A stretch of 64,000 nt of DNA from Xanthobacteraceae bacterium 501b (GCA_000378025.1 KB899087.1:124001-188000); one strand, 5' to 3'; positions 1-9,174 are shown, numbered from the stretch's first letter. Notes: generated from the sequence alone by a model not told the origin. Numbers and translations are program-made.

Positions 1-977
1 GTGGAGGTGGTGCGCCCGCAGCCGGGGCAGGCGGCGACCAGCGGCACGAAGGTGCGCAGGCCCATGGTCTGCAGCATTTCCTGCGCCACCGTCACCTCGC
101 GGGTGCGGTCGCCGCCGGGCTCGGGGGTGAGCGAGACGCGGATGGTGTCGCCAATGCCTTGCTGGAGTAGCACGCCCATCGCGGCGGTGGAGGCGACGAT
201 GCCCTTCGACCCCATGCCCGCCTCGGTGAGGCCGAGATGCAGCGCGTAATCGGCGCGCCGCGCCAGCTCGGCATAGACGGTGATGAGGTCCTGCACCGCC
301 GAGACCTTGGCGGAAAGGATGATCTGGTCGCGCGGCAGCCCGATCTCCTCGGCCAGCGCGGCCGAGAGCAGGGCTGAGCGCACCAGCGCCTCGCGGGTGA
401 CGGCGCGCGCCTGCGCCGGGTTCGGCAGCTTCGCGTTCTCATCCATCAGCGCGGTGAGCAGATCGTCGTCGAGCGAGCCCCAATTGGCACCGATGCGCAC
501 CGGCTTGGCGTAGCGGATCGCCTGCTCGACGATGGTCGCGAAATGACGGTCGCGCTTCTGCCCGAAGCCGACATTGCCGGGATTGATCCGGTACTTGTCC
601 AGCGCCTGCGCGCAGTCCGGGTACTTGGTCAGCAGCAGGTGGCCATTGTAGTGGAAGTCGCCGACGATCGGGGTGTCGAGCCCCATCTTCAGCAGGCGTT
701 CCTTGATCGCGGGCACGGCGGCGGCGGCCTCGTCGCGGTCGACCGTGATGCGCACGATCTCCGAGCCGGCGCGGGCGAGCGCGGCGATCTGCCGGGCGGT
801 GCCCTCGGCATCGGCGGTGTCGGTATTGGTCATCGACTGCACGACCACAGGCGCGCCGCCGCCCACCATGACGCTGCCGACCTTGACGGCGACCGTCGCG
901 CGGCGCGGCGCAGGGCCGGCGGCCTCCAGATCCGGGGCGACGACGGGGGCAGGGGAAAGGGCGTCCATGGCGTTCAT
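1..977 (-). CDS. ispG: 4-hydroxy-3-methylbut-2-enyl diphosphate synthase, partial
   Basis: Reductive step of the non-mevalonate (MEP) isoprenoid pathway: converts the cyclic MEcPP to HMBPP with a [4Fe-4S] cluster in the cytoplasm. The minus-strand frame runs from an ATG at 977 (alternative in-frame ATG at 968) off the left edge, giving about 325 of the usual 420-440 residues. The N-terminal TIM-barrel is complete, with [18 protein letters not shown] near the start and RINPGNVG further on. The last visible residues contain [11 protein letters not shown], which carries the first two cluster cysteines; the third ligand lies outside the window. It lies 85 bases downstream of zur on the same strand, so co-transcription is possible. 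Confidence 0.95.
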   Translation of the reverse strand, partial: MNAMDALSPAPVVAPDLEAAGPAPRRATVAVKVGSVMVGGGAPVVVQSMTNTDTADAEGTARQIAALARAGSEIVRITVDRDEAAAAVPAIKERLLKMGLDTPIVGDFHYNGHLLLTKYPDCAQALDKYRINPGNVGFGQKRDRHFATIVEQAIRYAKPVRIGANWGSLDDDLLTALMDENAKLPNPAQARAVTREALVRSALLSAALAEEIGLPRDQIILSAKVSAVQDLITVYAELARRADYALHLGLTEAGMGSKGIVASTAAMGVLLQQGIGDTIRVSLTPEPGGDRTREVTVAQEMLQTMGLRTFVPLVAACPGCGRTTS

Positions 978-1062
978 CGTCCGGGGACCAGGGTCGTGCT
1001 TTGGGAGCGCAGCGTGCGGCAGGGGGTAAGCCGGCGCGGGCGGGGCGTCAACGGGCCGGGGC

Positions 1063-1659
1063 TCAACGCACCGCCTCGGCATGGGTGTGGGGATGGGGGT
1101 GGTCGTGTCCCACTTCCCGCGCGTCGCTTGCGGCGGCTTCGGCCCCGGCGGCGGTGCGGCATTTGGCGCAGGTGCCGGCGATCTCGATGACAGGGGTGCG
1201 CGGGGTGAAGCCGGCCGCCCGCGTCGCCCAGGCGAGGTCGCGGCCGATGGCGTGCGAGGCGACTTCCGCCGTCACGCCGCAGCTCTCGCAGATGAGGAAC
1301 ACGATGACGTCGTCGGGGCCATGTTCGCGCCCACAGACGAGATAGGCGTTGCGGCTCTCGATGCGGTGGGCCAGCCCCTCGCTCACCAGGAAATCCAGCG
1401 CCCGATACACCGACATCGGCGCCGGCTTCTCGCCGGACGCGCCGAGGCGTTCCACCAGATCATAGGCGCCGAGCGGGGTGTGGCTGTCGGCCAGAACCTC
1501 CAGCACGCGCCGGCGCAGCGGGGTGAGCCGCGCGCCGCTGCGGGCGCAGCTTTCCTCGAAGCGGGCGATGGCGCCGGCGACGCAGGCGGCATGGTCGTGG
1601 TCGTGACCATGGTGGTCATGCCCGTGCGGGCCGGCGGGCGGGGGAGAAGAGGTCGACAT
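1063..1659 (-). CDS. zur: Fur-family transcriptional regulator, Zur type, with His-rich ends
   Basis: Probable zinc-responsive repressor of zinc uptake genes (Fur superfamily, cytoplasmic DNA-binding dimer). The winged helix covers about residues 30-105. The dimerisation domain keeps two CxxC pairs, C124/C127 and C164/C167, for the structural zinc. Both ends are unusual: residues 12-23 contain seven histidines ([12 protein letters not shown]) and residues 185-193 contain five (HDHPHPHTH). Fur-type regulators are usually about 140-160 residues; this one is 198, mainly because of these tails. The ATG at 1659 was chosen because it starts directly before the N-terminal His tail. Zur rather than Fur or Irr is inferred from the CxxC pattern and metal-binding tails. 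No Zur box was recognised nearby. Confidence 0.85.
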   Translation of the reverse strand: MSTSSPPPAGPHGHDHHGHDHDHAACVAGAIARFEESCARSGARLTPLRRRVLEVLADSHTPLGAYDLVERLGASGEKPAPMSVYRALDFLVSEGLAHRIESRNAYLVCGREHGPDDVIVFLICESCGVTAEVASHAIGRDLAWATRAAGFTPRTPVIEIAGTCAKCRTAAGAEAAASDAREVGHDHPHPHTHAEAVR

Positions 1660-1876
1660 GGGGGGAATATAGCGCTTGCCCGGTCACGGCGCCATGACGC
1701 GGCGCCAAGACGCTGAGTCATGACGCCATGACGCGGAAATGCGGCAGGTGCCGGTGGACAGCGGCCCCGGGTCATAAAAGTCTCGTCGCCATAAGCCACT
1801 TTCCGGCCGCCGCGCCCTTGTGACGCTCCGGGAGCCGGAGCAGGATAAGGTGGCTGGGTAGTTTAGTGGGGGTAAC

Positions 1877-2335
1877 ATGCAGGTTCTCAAATTCCTTTTC
1901 GTCGCCGCGCTCGCTCTGCCCTTGGCGGCGTGTTTTGAAGGCCCCGCCGGGCCGGCCGGCCCGGCGGGAGCCAAGGGCGAGGCTGGGGTGGCGGGAGTTG
2001 CCGGCGCTGCGGGTCCGGCCGGCGCCACCGGTCCCGCCGGGCCTGCGGGTCCTGCCGGCCCGGCCGGTCCCACCGGTCCGCAGGGGCCTGCCGGCACGGC
2101 CGGTGCGGCCGGTGCGCCGGGTGCCTCGTCCATCACCGTGCGCAGCGCGCCCTGCCCGTCGGCGGGCTGCACCAGCAGCTGCGAGAGCGGCGAGGTGATC
2201 GTCTCGGGCTATTGCGTCAACACCGAACGCGGCTTCCAGCACATCGCATCTTTCGCCGATGATGGCGGCAAGACCGTCGTCGCCTGCGAGCACCCGGTGA
2301 AGGAAGTCGTGGCGGTCTGCCTCAAGCAGCCGTGA
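1877..2335 (+). CDS. collagen-like lipoprotein with Gly-X-Y repeats
   Basis: A 152-residue probable lipoprotein. Residues 1-18 form a lipoprotein signal peptide and ALPLAAC is a lipobox with C19 as the lipidated residue. Directly after it come about 21 uninterrupted Gly-X-Y triplets (residues 22-84, mostly GPA, GAA and GPT), enough to suggest a collagen-like triple helix, so the protein is probably a trimer. The remaining 68 residues form a compact domain with six cysteines, which probably fold through disulphides in the periplasm or on the surface. The ATG at 1877 is the first codon of the signal peptide. The lipidation and repeats are seen directly; the trimer and location are inference. 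Role unknown. Confidence 0.85.
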   Translation: MQVLKFLFVAALALPLAACFEGPAGPAGPAGAKGEAGVAGVAGAAGPAGATGPAGPAGPAGPAGPTGPQGPAGTAGAAGAPGASSITVRSAPCPSAGCTSSCESGEVIVSGYCVNTERGFQHIASFADDGGKTVVACEHPVKEVVAVCLKQP

Positions 2336-2456
2336 TCTGCGCGCCCGATCCTCGATGCGGGGTGGTGTGCGCGCGTCATCGCCCCGCCCTAAGTTCCGGC
2401 GGGCGGGCCCATGCGGCTCGTCCTGACCGCTCGTCCTGTCGAATGGGGTACCGTGC

Positions 2457-3239
2457 ATGTCCTTGAAGGGTAAGAACGCCGTCATCACCGGCTCGACCAG
2501 CGGCATCGGCCTCGCCATCGCCCGCGCCTTCGCCGCCGAAGGCGTCAATGTCGTGCTCAACGGCTTCGGCAATGCCGCCGAGATCGAGGCGCTGCGCGCC
2601 GGCATCGCGGGCGAATTCGGCGTCACGGCGCTCTATTCCGACGCCGATCTCACCAAGGGTTCGGCCTGCGCCGGCCTGATCGCCTTCGCGGATGAGTCGC
2701 TCGGCTCGGTCGACATTCTGGTGAACAATGCCGGCGTGCAGCATGTCGCGCCGGTGGAGGAGTTCCCGGACGACAAATGGGACCTCGTTCTCGCGCTGAA
2801 CCTCTCGGCCGCCTTCCACGCCATCAAGGCCGCCGTGCCGGGCATGAAGGCGCGCAAATGGGGGCGCATCATCAACACCGCTTCCGCCCATGCGCTGGTC
2901 GCCTCGCCGTTCAAGTCGGCCTATGTCGCGGCCAAGCACGGCATAGCCGGTCTGACCAAGACGGTGGCGCTGGAAACCGCGCCCTTCGGCATCACCGTGA
3001 ATGCCATCTGCCCCGGCTATGTCTGGACGCCGCTGGTGGAAAAGCAGATTCCCGACACGATGAAGGCGCGCGGCATGACCGAGCAGCAGGTGAAGGACAT
3101 GCTGCTGGCCGAGCAGCCGACCAAGCAGTTCGTCACCGTCGAGGAGGTGGCGGCGCTGGCGGTGTTCCTCGCCAGCGACAATGCGCGCTCGATCACCGGC
3201 GCGCTGCAGCAGATGGATGGTGGCTGGGTGGCGAAGTAG
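2457..3239 (+). CDS. bdhA: D-3-hydroxybutyrate dehydrogenase (SDR family)
   Basis: Cytoplasmic short-chain dehydrogenase that oxidises D-3-hydroxybutyrate to acetoacetate with NAD, used when polyhydroxybutyrate stores are mobilised. At 260 residues it has the normal length. The cofactor motif TGSTSGIG is at 11-18, NNAG at 90-93, and the catalytic set is S143, Y156 and K160 (YVAAK). Q95 and H145, which follow NNAGV and the active-site Ser, fit the substrate pocket of bacterial 3-hydroxybutyrate dehydrogenases, as does the C-terminal QQMDGGW. It stands alone, 42 bases before the pseudouridine synthase. Confidence 0.93.
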   Translation: MSLKGKNAVITGSTSGIGLAIARAFAAEGVNVVLNGFGNAAEIEALRAGIAGEFGVTALYSDADLTKGSACAGLIAFADESLGSVDILVNNAGVQHVAPVEEFPDDKWDLVLALNLSAAFHAIKAAVPGMKARKWGRIINTASAHALVASPFKSAYVAAKHGIAGLTKTVALETAPFGITVNAICPGYVWTPLVEKQIPDTMKARGMTEQQVKDMLLAEQPTKQFVTVEEVAALAVFLASDNARSITGALQQMDGGWVAK

Positions 3240-3281
3240 GCGCCTCTCGACGCGCGGCCGGCTTTGTGGTGTGACGGCGCG

Positions 3282-4061
3282 ATGAGCCAGACCGTCACCC
3301 CCTCCGGCGACCTATCCGCCTCCGACGCCCCGTTCGACATCGCCGCCCGCGTGCTGCACCGCGACGGCATGATGCTGGTCATCGACAAGCCGCCGGGCCT
3401 TGCCGTGCACAAGGGGCCGAAGGGCGGCGAGACGCTGGCCGATCATCTCGACGCGCTGCGCTTCGGCCTGCCCAATGCGCCGGAACTCGCCCATCGGCTG
3501 GACAAGGACACCTCCGGCTGCCTCGTGCTCGGCCGCCACCGCAAGGCGCTGGCCGAGCTTGGCAAGGCCTTTGCCGATGGCACGGTGGGCAAGACCTACA
3601 TGGCGGTCGTGCGCGGCGTGCCGGGCGAGCCGCGCGGGCGGATTGAATTGAAGCTCTCCAAGCGCTCGCCGACGCGCGGCTGGTGGATGGCGGTGGACCC
3701 GAAGGGGCAGCAAGCCATCACCGAGTGGCAGACCATTGCCGTGGGCGAGGGGCTGGCGATGCTGGCGCTTTCCCCGCTCACCGGGCGCACCCACCAGCTG
3801 CGGGTGCATCTCGACGCCATCGGCCATCCGATCCTGGGCGACAGCATCTATGGCGGCGCCTCGCGCCTGCCGGGCGGGCCGATCCTGCACCTGCATTCGC
3901 GCCGGGCGGTGATCCCGCAGAAGAAGGGGCGCGACCCGATCGATGTGCGCGCGCCGCTGCCCGCCCATATGCGGGCGACGCTGGAGCGGGCGGGCTTCGA
4001 CCCCGCCGCGCTGGAGGCGCTGGCGGACGCCGCCGTCTTCACACCACGCGCGGCCCCGTAG
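3282..4061 (+). CDS. RluA-family RNA pseudouridine synthase
   Basis: Isomerises specific uridines in rRNA or tRNA to pseudouridine. The catalytic signature HRLDKDTSG is at residues 71-79, with D74 as the nucleophile. The second family block GRTHQLRVHL is also present. No S4 domain is visible at the N terminus, so it resembles the short RluA/RluC-core type rather than RluD. The ATG at 3282 is preferred over an in-frame TTG at 3264. Length is 259 residues. The target base cannot be told from sequence alone. Confidence 0.9.
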   Translation: MSQTVTPSGDLSASDAPFDIAARVLHRDGMMLVIDKPPGLAVHKGPKGGETLADHLDALRFGLPNAPELAHRLDKDTSGCLVLGRHRKALAELGKAFADGTVGKTYMAVVRGVPGEPRGRIELKLSKRSPTRGWWMAVDPKGQQAITEWQTIAVGEGLAMLALSPLTGRTHQLRVHLDAIGHPILGDSIYGGASRLPGGPILHLHSRRAVIPQKKGRDPIDVRAPLPAHMRATLERAGFDPAALEALADAAVFTPRAAP

Positions 4062-4103
4062 ACCAGAGCGCGTGACAATTGCGCACCCGGCAGCGGTGGG
4101 CCT

Positions 4104-4162
4104 TTGCCGATCCCATGACATATGGCAATATAATACCTTATATCGTCTACGGTAACAGGAGG
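4104..4162 (+). promoter_or_regulatory. candidate sigma-70 promoter and strong ribosome binding site
   Basis: A perfect -10 hexamer TATAAT lies at 4129-4134 in an AT-rich patch that is unusual for this chromosome. The best -35 is TTGCCG at 4104-4109, with a long 19-base spacer. A consensus Shine-Dalgarno AGGAGG sits at 4157-4162, five bases before the ATG at 4168. The RBS is solid; the promoter assignment is inference. Confidence 0.5.
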
Positions 4163-4167
4163 TTCCC

Positions 4168-4584
4168 ATGCGTGGGAGCGTGATTTTTCTGTTTGCTGCC
4201 ATGTGTTTCGCGGGTCCGGCGGTTGCGCAGGAAGCGTGGCCGGATCTCCTCGGAAAGTGGGTCGGGAAGAGCCGAGCCGTCATTATGAGCCCAGCGGGTC
4301 ACTATGGCAGCGCCGGCGGTGGCAGCGAGCCCCGGTTCGCCTCGTCCGATCTCGTTGTCGAGATTACGAAGCAGGATCAGGGCCGCTACATCGGTACGAT
4401 CGTATCCGCGGGCCATAGGGAAGAAAAATTGATGGTGGTGTCCGAAGACCGAAAAACTCTCCGCTCGGCGGACAGTGACGGGAACTCCTTCGGCCACCTT
4501 ATCGATTCGAACAGCTTTGAACTGTGCTATGCGCAGATAGCGCCGAGTGTTGCGTCCTGCACTCTATTCCGGCGCGAAAAATAA
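4168..4584 (+). CDS. small secreted protein of unknown function
   Basis: A 138-residue protein with a clear Sec signal peptide: a hydrophobic core at residues 4-18 and a likely cut after AVA at residue 20. The mature part is hydrophilic with two cysteines near the end (LCYAQ and ASCTLF), which could form a disulphide. No family was recognised; the WVGKS and GRYIGTI segments look like beta strands of a small periplasmic lipocalin- or APE-like barrel, but that is a guess. Base composition is visibly less GC-rich than its neighbours, and it has its own AT-rich promoter and a consensus RBS, which suggests later acquisition. A strong hairpin follows the stop. Confidence 0.7.
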   Translation: MRGSVIFLFAAMCFAGPAVAQEAWPDLLGKWVGKSRAVIMSPAGHYGSAGGGSEPRFASSDLVVEITKQDQGRYIGTIVSAGHREEKLMVVSEDRKTLRSADSDGNSFGHLIDSNSFELCYAQIAPSVASCTLFRREK

Positions 4585-4611
4585 CACGGCTGCTTGAGCT
4601 TCCACGCAAGC

Positions 4612-4654
4612 GCACGTTTCGCTCTGATGGCCTTGTCATCAGAGCGAAACGTGC
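4612..4654. repeat. perfect 18-bp inverted repeat between convergent genes
   Basis: Arms 4612-4629 and 4637-4654 are perfectly complementary across a 7-base loop. The element lies between the convergent small secreted protein gene and glk. It could act as a bidirectional terminator, although no T-run follows on either side. Its form resembles the dispersed palindromic elements common in Rhizobiales intergenic DNA. Confidence 0.8.
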
Positions 4655-4660
4655 TCCAGC

Positions 4661-5632
4661 CTAGACGACCCGCAAACCGGGCTTGAGCGTGCGGGCCAGC
4701 CGGCCGCCGTACTGGCCGCAGCCGATCAGCCCCGGCGTCGGGTGGGTGATGACCTGCACCGGAATCTCGGCCAGTCGCCCCTCGAAGGGCGGATGCTCCT
4801 CGAAGGCGGTGCGGAAGGCCGAGCCGGCAAACAGCGAGGCAAGGCCGACCGAGACGCCGCCGGCTAGAAAGACGCCGCCGCGCGCATTGGTGATCAGCGC
4901 GAGATCGCCGGCGATGCGGCCGAACAGCCGCAGGAACACATGGCAGCTGTGCTTTGCGGCGTCCTCGTCGCGCCTCGCCGCCGCGATCACCTCTTCCGGC
5001 GACAGGCTGACCCCGGACAGGATGCGGTGGATGCGGGCAAGGCCCGAGCCGGACAGAGCGTGCTCCACCACCACCGGCCCGAGCTCGCGCACCATGTGGC
5101 CGAGCAGCAGCGCCTCTTCCGAATCGGCGGCGCCGAGCCGCACCCGGCCGCCCTCGCCGGTGAGCACCATGCGGTTGCGGCCGGTCTTGACCAGCATGGC
5201 GGTGCCGAAGCCGGTGCCGGGGCCGCAGACCAGAATGGGGGCATCGCGCTCCGCATGGCCGCCGCCCACCGGGACCAGATCGTCCGGGGTAAGCGCGAGC
5301 ACGCCCAGCGCCAGCGCCTCGAAATCATTCAGCGCGGCGAATTTCTGCCAGCCGAAATGCCGGCGCATGTCGCGCTTGGAAAACGACCAGTCGCGGTTGG
5401 TCAGCCGGATGACCTCTTCATCCGCCGGCCCGGCCACCGCCAGCACCGCCCCGCCGACGGTGGCAGGGGCGCCCTCGCCGCGCTGGGCGAGGTCGGCCTC
5501 GATCATCTGCTTGAAGCCGGCGAAGTCGTCGTTGCGGTGGATCTGGATGTCACGCGGCGCGCCGTCCGGGCCGACAAGGGCGAGACGGGAGGAGGTTCCG
5601 CCGATATCGGCGATGAGGATCTGGTGGGGCAT
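4661..5632 (-). CDS. glk: glucokinase
   Basis: Phosphorylates glucose to glucose-6-phosphate with ATP in the cytoplasm. The 323-residue protein matches the proteobacterial Glk family rather than the ROK family. The phosphate-binding motif ADIGGT is at residues 8-13, N102-D103 supply the substrate-binding and catalytic-base pair, and GPGTGFG is at 137-143. A second glycine-rich ATP-binding segment (VFLAGGVS) lies near the C terminus. The frame stays open far upstream, but MPHQILIADIGGT at 5632 is the natural N terminus. It is divergent from rsmB across 183 bases. Confidence 0.95.
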   Translation of the reverse strand: MPHQILIADIGGTSSRLALVGPDGAPRDIQIHRNDDFAGFKQMIEADLAQRGEGAPATVGGAVLAVAGPADEEVIRLTNRDWSFSKRDMRRHFGWQKFAALNDFEALALGVLALTPDDLVPVGGGHAERDAPILVCGPGTGFGTAMLVKTGRNRMVLTGEGGRVRLGAADSEEALLLGHMVRELGPVVVEHALSGSGLARIHRILSGVSLSPEEVIAAARRDEDAAKHSCHVFLRLFGRIAGDLALITNARGGVFLAGGVSVGLASLFAGSAFRTAFEEHPPFEGRLAEIPVQVITHPTPGLIGCGQYGGRLARTLKPGLRVV

Positions 5633-5815
5633 GTTCCGTTCGCTGCAGGCGCAAGGCGGTGAGGCGGGCCGGTGAGGCGGGTGGGCGGGCCGATAGGGGA
5701 TAGGACCCAATCTTGCCCGCTTCGACAACCCCCAAGCGGCCATTTGGATGCCTCGCCCCGCAGGATCGTCGGGATAAGGTTGCCTTCCCGCGTGGCTCGG
5801 CCTAGTCCCAACGCG

Positions 5816-7138
5816 ATGAAAGAACCGCGCCCGCCTGCCCGCTCCCCCGCCGCCGATGCGCCCGGCCTCGCCGCCCGCCGGGCGGCCGCCGATGCCGTCC
5901 AGTCCGTCATGGAAACCGGGCATCCGCTCGAAGAGACGCTTGAGCGCCTGACCCGCGAGCTGGACGAGCGCGACCGCGCGCTGGCCCGGATGATCGCGGC
6001 GACGACGCTGCGCAAGCAGGGGAGCCTGCGGGCGCTGCTGCGCACGCTGATGGAACGCGGCATTCCGGAGAAGGCGCGCCGGGTCGAGATGCTGATGCTG
6101 GTGGGCGCGGCGCAGATCCTGTTCATGGATGTGCCCGACCATGCGGCGGTGGGCACCACGGTGACGCTGGTCGGCGAGCAGGCCAGCACCGCCGGCTTCA
6201 AGGGCCTCGCTAACGCCGTGCTGCGGCGGATCACGCGCGAGGGAAAAGCGATCCTGCCCGATGTCGCCGACCAGCCGGAATGGATGGTGGAGGGCTGGAC
6301 CGCCGCCTATGGCCCGGCGGCCGGCGAGGCGATCTCGCGGGCGCTGGCGCATGAGGCTCCGCTGGACCTCACCGCCCGGGAAAACCCGGAAATCCTCGCG
6401 GAAAAGCTCGGCGGCAGGCTGCTGCCGACCGGCTCGATCCGGCTGGTCGAGGCCGGCAACGTCACCGCGCTGGCGGGCTTCGAGGCGGGCGAATGGTGGG
6501 TGCAGGACGCGGCGGCGGCGCTGCCGGCGCGGCTGCTTCACCCGGCGGCCGGCATGACCCTTGCCGACCTGTGCGCCGCGCCCGGCGGCAAGACGGCGCA
6601 ACTGGCCGCCGCCGGGGCGCGGGTGGTGGCGGTGGACCGTTCCGCCCCACGCCTGCGCCGGCTGAAGGCCAATCTGGCGCGGCTCAACCTCACCGCCGAG
6701 GTGATCGAGGCCGATGCCACCCGCCTCAAGGCAGGCCCTTATGACGGGGTGCTGCTCGACGCGCCGTGCTCGGCCACCGGCACCATACGCCGCCACCCGG
6801 AAGTGGCGTGGACCAAGGCGCCAGCCGACATTGTCAGCCTCGCGGCGCTGCAGACGCGCCTGCTCGCCAACGCCGCCGAGCTGGTGAAGCCCGGCGGGGT
6901 TCTGGTCTATTCCACCTGCTCGCTGGAGCCGGAGGAGGGCGAGCGGCAGATCGCCGCCTTCCTCGCGCAACGCCCCGATTTTTCGCGTGATCCGGTAACG
7001 CCCGGCGAGTGCGGCATCCCGGCCGAATGGATCAATGAGGCGGGCGAGGTGCGCACCCTGCCGACGCATCTTCCGGACGAGGATCCCCGCTATGCCGGCC
7101 TCGACGGCTTCTTCGCCGCGCGGCTGCGCAAGGGGTGA
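5816..7138 (+). CDS. rsmB: 16S rRNA (cytosine-967 C5)-methyltransferase
   Basis: Methylates C967 of 16S rRNA with S-adenosylmethionine. The N terminus carries the NusB-like RNA-binding domain (about residues 25-140) that separates RsmB from other m5C methyltransferases. The C-terminal Rossmann domain has APGGKTAQLA, C318 in the PCSATG motif (product release) and the catalytic cysteine C368 in STCSLEPEE. The start at 5816 (MKEPRPP) fits the family; an upstream in-frame start would add 48 unrelated residues. Length 440. It is followed by a heparinase-like gene and purH. Confidence 0.93.
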   Translation: MKEPRPPARSPAADAPGLAARRAAADAVQSVMETGHPLEETLERLTRELDERDRALARMIAATTLRKQGSLRALLRTLMERGIPEKARRVEMLMLVGAAQILFMDVPDHAAVGTTVTLVGEQASTAGFKGLANAVLRRITREGKAILPDVADQPEWMVEGWTAAYGPAAGEAISRALAHEAPLDLTARENPEILAEKLGGRLLPTGSIRLVEAGNVTALAGFEAGEWWVQDAAAALPARLLHPAAGMTLADLCAAPGGKTAQLAAAGARVVAVDRSAPRLRRLKANLARLNLTAEVIEADATRLKAGPYDGVLLDAPCSATGTIRRHPEVAWTKAPADIVSLAALQTRLLANAAELVKPGGVLVYSTCSLEPEEGERQIAAFLAQRPDFSRDPVTPGECGIPAEWINEAGEVRTLPTHLPDEDPRYAGLDGFFAARLRKG

Positions 7139-7260
7139 GCGGGTTCCCGTGCACTGAGAGCGGTGTGTCGCCCCGGTTGGACGGCGTGTGCCGCTCCGCT
7201 AAGCTCGCGCCATGCATGTGCTGGTGATTCCCGGCGTCTTCGAGAGGGGCTGAGACGCTG

Positions 7261-8979
7261 ATGGCCCGCGAGATTTATGCCGATCGCGCCCGCCTGGCGC
7301 TGTTCGCGGCCGAGACCGGCTGGAACAGCCTGGTAGCGCGCACCCTGGCGCATCCGTGGTTTCCGTGGCGCGCCACCGCCGTGCCGCTGCCATCGCGGCT
7401 GCTGTTCGCCCCGCATGAGCTGCGCACCGGCGACCCGGCGCGGGCCACCGAATTCTATGCCGGGCGCTACAGCTTCGCTGGCAAGCTGGTGCTGACCGAT
7501 GGCGCTTCCCCTTTCGAGATGGTGCCGCCCTCGCCGGAATGGGCGCGCGAGCTCTATTCCTTCGGCTGGCTGCGGCATTTGCAGGCCGCCGCCTCGCCGA
7601 TCGCCCGCGCCCATGCCCGCGCGCTGGTGGGCGACTGGATCGCCATGCGCGGCCACCGCCTGCCGCAGGCCTCGGCGCCGGAAATCGCGGCGCGGCGGGT
7701 GGCGAGCTGGCTCACCCAGGCGCCTTTGATCCTGCAGGATGCCGATCCCGGCTTTCACCGCCGCTTCATCCGCAGCCTCACCGCGCAGGTGCGCTACATC
7801 AAGAGCGTCGGGCCGAATGCGCCGGACGGGCGGGCGCGCCTTGCCTGCGCGCTCACTTTGTCGCTGGCCAGCCTGTGCATGGCCGACCAGACAAGGCTGA
7901 TGCGCGCGGCGCAGAAGCGCCTGGTTGACGAGCTCAACCGGCAGGTGCTGGGCGATGGCGGCCATGTCAGTCGCAATCCCGGCATGCTGATCGAGGTTCT
8001 GCTCGACCTGCTGCCGCTGCGCCAGAGCTATGCCGCCCGCCATGTGGCGCCGCCGCCGGCGCTGTTGAACGCCATCGACCGGATGATGCCGATGCTGCGC
8101 TTCTTCCGGCATGTGGACGGCGCCTTCGCGCTGTTCAACGGCATGGGGCCGACGCCGGCGGATGTGCTCGCCACCGTGCTCGCCTATGACGATGCGCGTG
8201 GGCGCCCGGTGTCGAACGCGCCCTATTCCGGCTATCAGCGCATGGAGGCGGGCGGCACGGTGGTGATCGCCGATACCGGCGCCCCGCCGCCTTTGCCGCT
8301 GAGCCTTGAGGCGCATGCCGGGTGCCTGTCGTTCGAGCTTTCCGCCGGGCGGCACCGCATCGTGGTCAATTGCGGCCTGCCCGCCGCCGGGCGCGAGGAA
8401 TGGCGCGCGGTGGCGCGGCAGACGGCGGCGCATTCGACCGTCGTGGTGGAGGACGCATCCTCCTGCCGCTTTCTCTCCGCCGGCCCGCTGACGCGCCTAT
8501 GCGGGGCGCCTGTTCTGGGCGGGCCGACGGATCTGCATGTCGACCGGGGCGAGCGCGGCGGGTCGGATGTGCTGCGCGCCAGTCATGACGGCTATGCCCG
8601 GCGCTTCGGCGTGGTGCACCAGCGCTCCTGGCGGCTGTCGGCCGACGGCATGCGGCTCGACGGCGAGGATTTGTTCCGAGTGGCGCAGGGCGAGGAATTC
8701 TCCACCGACCAGCCGGGCCGCTACGCCGTGCGCTTCCACCTCCACCCCTCGGTCGAACCCTCGCGCGCCTCGGACGGGCAGACGGTGATCCTGCGGATGC
8801 CGGATGGCGATGACTGGGCGTTCACCGCCCCGGACAGTGCCGTCGTCATCGAGGAGAGCATCTTTCTCGGCAGCAATGCCGGCCCCCGCCGCACCGAGCA
8901 GCTGGTGATAACAGGCAATGCCCGGCAGACGCCGCGGGTGGAATGGACCTTCGTCCAGTTGCGGGCGCTGCGGGGGTAG
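7261..8979 (+). CDS. heparinase II/III-like family protein
   Basis: A 572-residue protein of the heparinase II/III superfamily. It has an alpha/alpha-toroid N-terminal half with WARELYSFGWLRHLQ near residues 95-110 and NPGMLIEVLLDLLPLRQ near 239-255, followed by a beta-sandwich C-terminal half. These families cleave or bind acidic polysaccharides. No Sec signal peptide is visible, so its location and substrate are unclear. The position between rsmB and purH is one I associate with many Rhizobiales, so it is probably core rather than part of a polysaccharide island. The ATG at 7261 follows GAGAGGGG. Confidence 0.85.
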   Translation: MAREIYADRARLALFAAETGWNSLVARTLAHPWFPWRATAVPLPSRLLFAPHELRTGDPARATEFYAGRYSFAGKLVLTDGASPFEMVPPSPEWARELYSFGWLRHLQAAASPIARAHARALVGDWIAMRGHRLPQASAPEIAARRVASWLTQAPLILQDADPGFHRRFIRSLTAQVRYIKSVGPNAPDGRARLACALTLSLASLCMADQTRLMRAAQKRLVDELNRQVLGDGGHVSRNPGMLIEVLLDLLPLRQSYAARHVAPPPALLNAIDRMMPMLRFFRHVDGAFALFNGMGPTPADVLATVLAYDDARGRPVSNAPYSGYQRMEAGGTVVIADTGAPPPLPLSLEAHAGCLSFELSAGRHRIVVNCGLPAAGREEWRAVARQTAAHSTVVVEDASSCRFLSAGPLTRLCGAPVLGGPTDLHVDRGERGGSDVLRASHDGYARRFGVVHQRSWRLSADGMRLDGEDLFRVAQGEEFSTDQPGRYAVRFHLHPSVEPSRASDGQTVILRMPDGDDWAFTAPDSAVVIEESIFLGSNAGPRRTEQLVITGNARQTPRVEWTFVQLRALRG

Positions 8980-9048
8980 TCGGCAGCGGGTGGGCCTGCA
9001 TGCTTCGGGGCCGCCTCAGCATGACGAGGTTGCCTCTTGAAGCGTCGT

Positions 9049-9085
9049 CATCCTGAGGTGCGAGCGCAGCGAGCCTCGAAGGATG
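9049..9085. repeat. dispersed intergenic palindromic repeat
   Basis: CATCCTGAGG near 9049 and CCTCGAAGGATG ending at 9085 form a hairpin around a GCGAGCGCAGCGAG core. The same type of intergenic sequence is widespread in Hyphomicrobiales genomes. It occupies the 195-base gap before purH, where no other feature was seen. Confidence 0.6.
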
Positions 9086-9174
9086 CATAGCTGTCCGGGG
9101 GGCTCGAAGGTTCACCCCGGGGGCCAGACGTGATAGGGCGGCGGCTTCCTGGTTCCAACGCACTGGCCGCTTCC

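Noticed and set aside
1684-2172. Gly-Pro-Ala-rich reading of the collagen-like region on the minus strand
   Set aside because: The repeat is rich in GGCCCG-type codons that also read as Gly/Pro in reverse. Only the plus strand has a signal peptide, lipobox and cysteine-rich domain.
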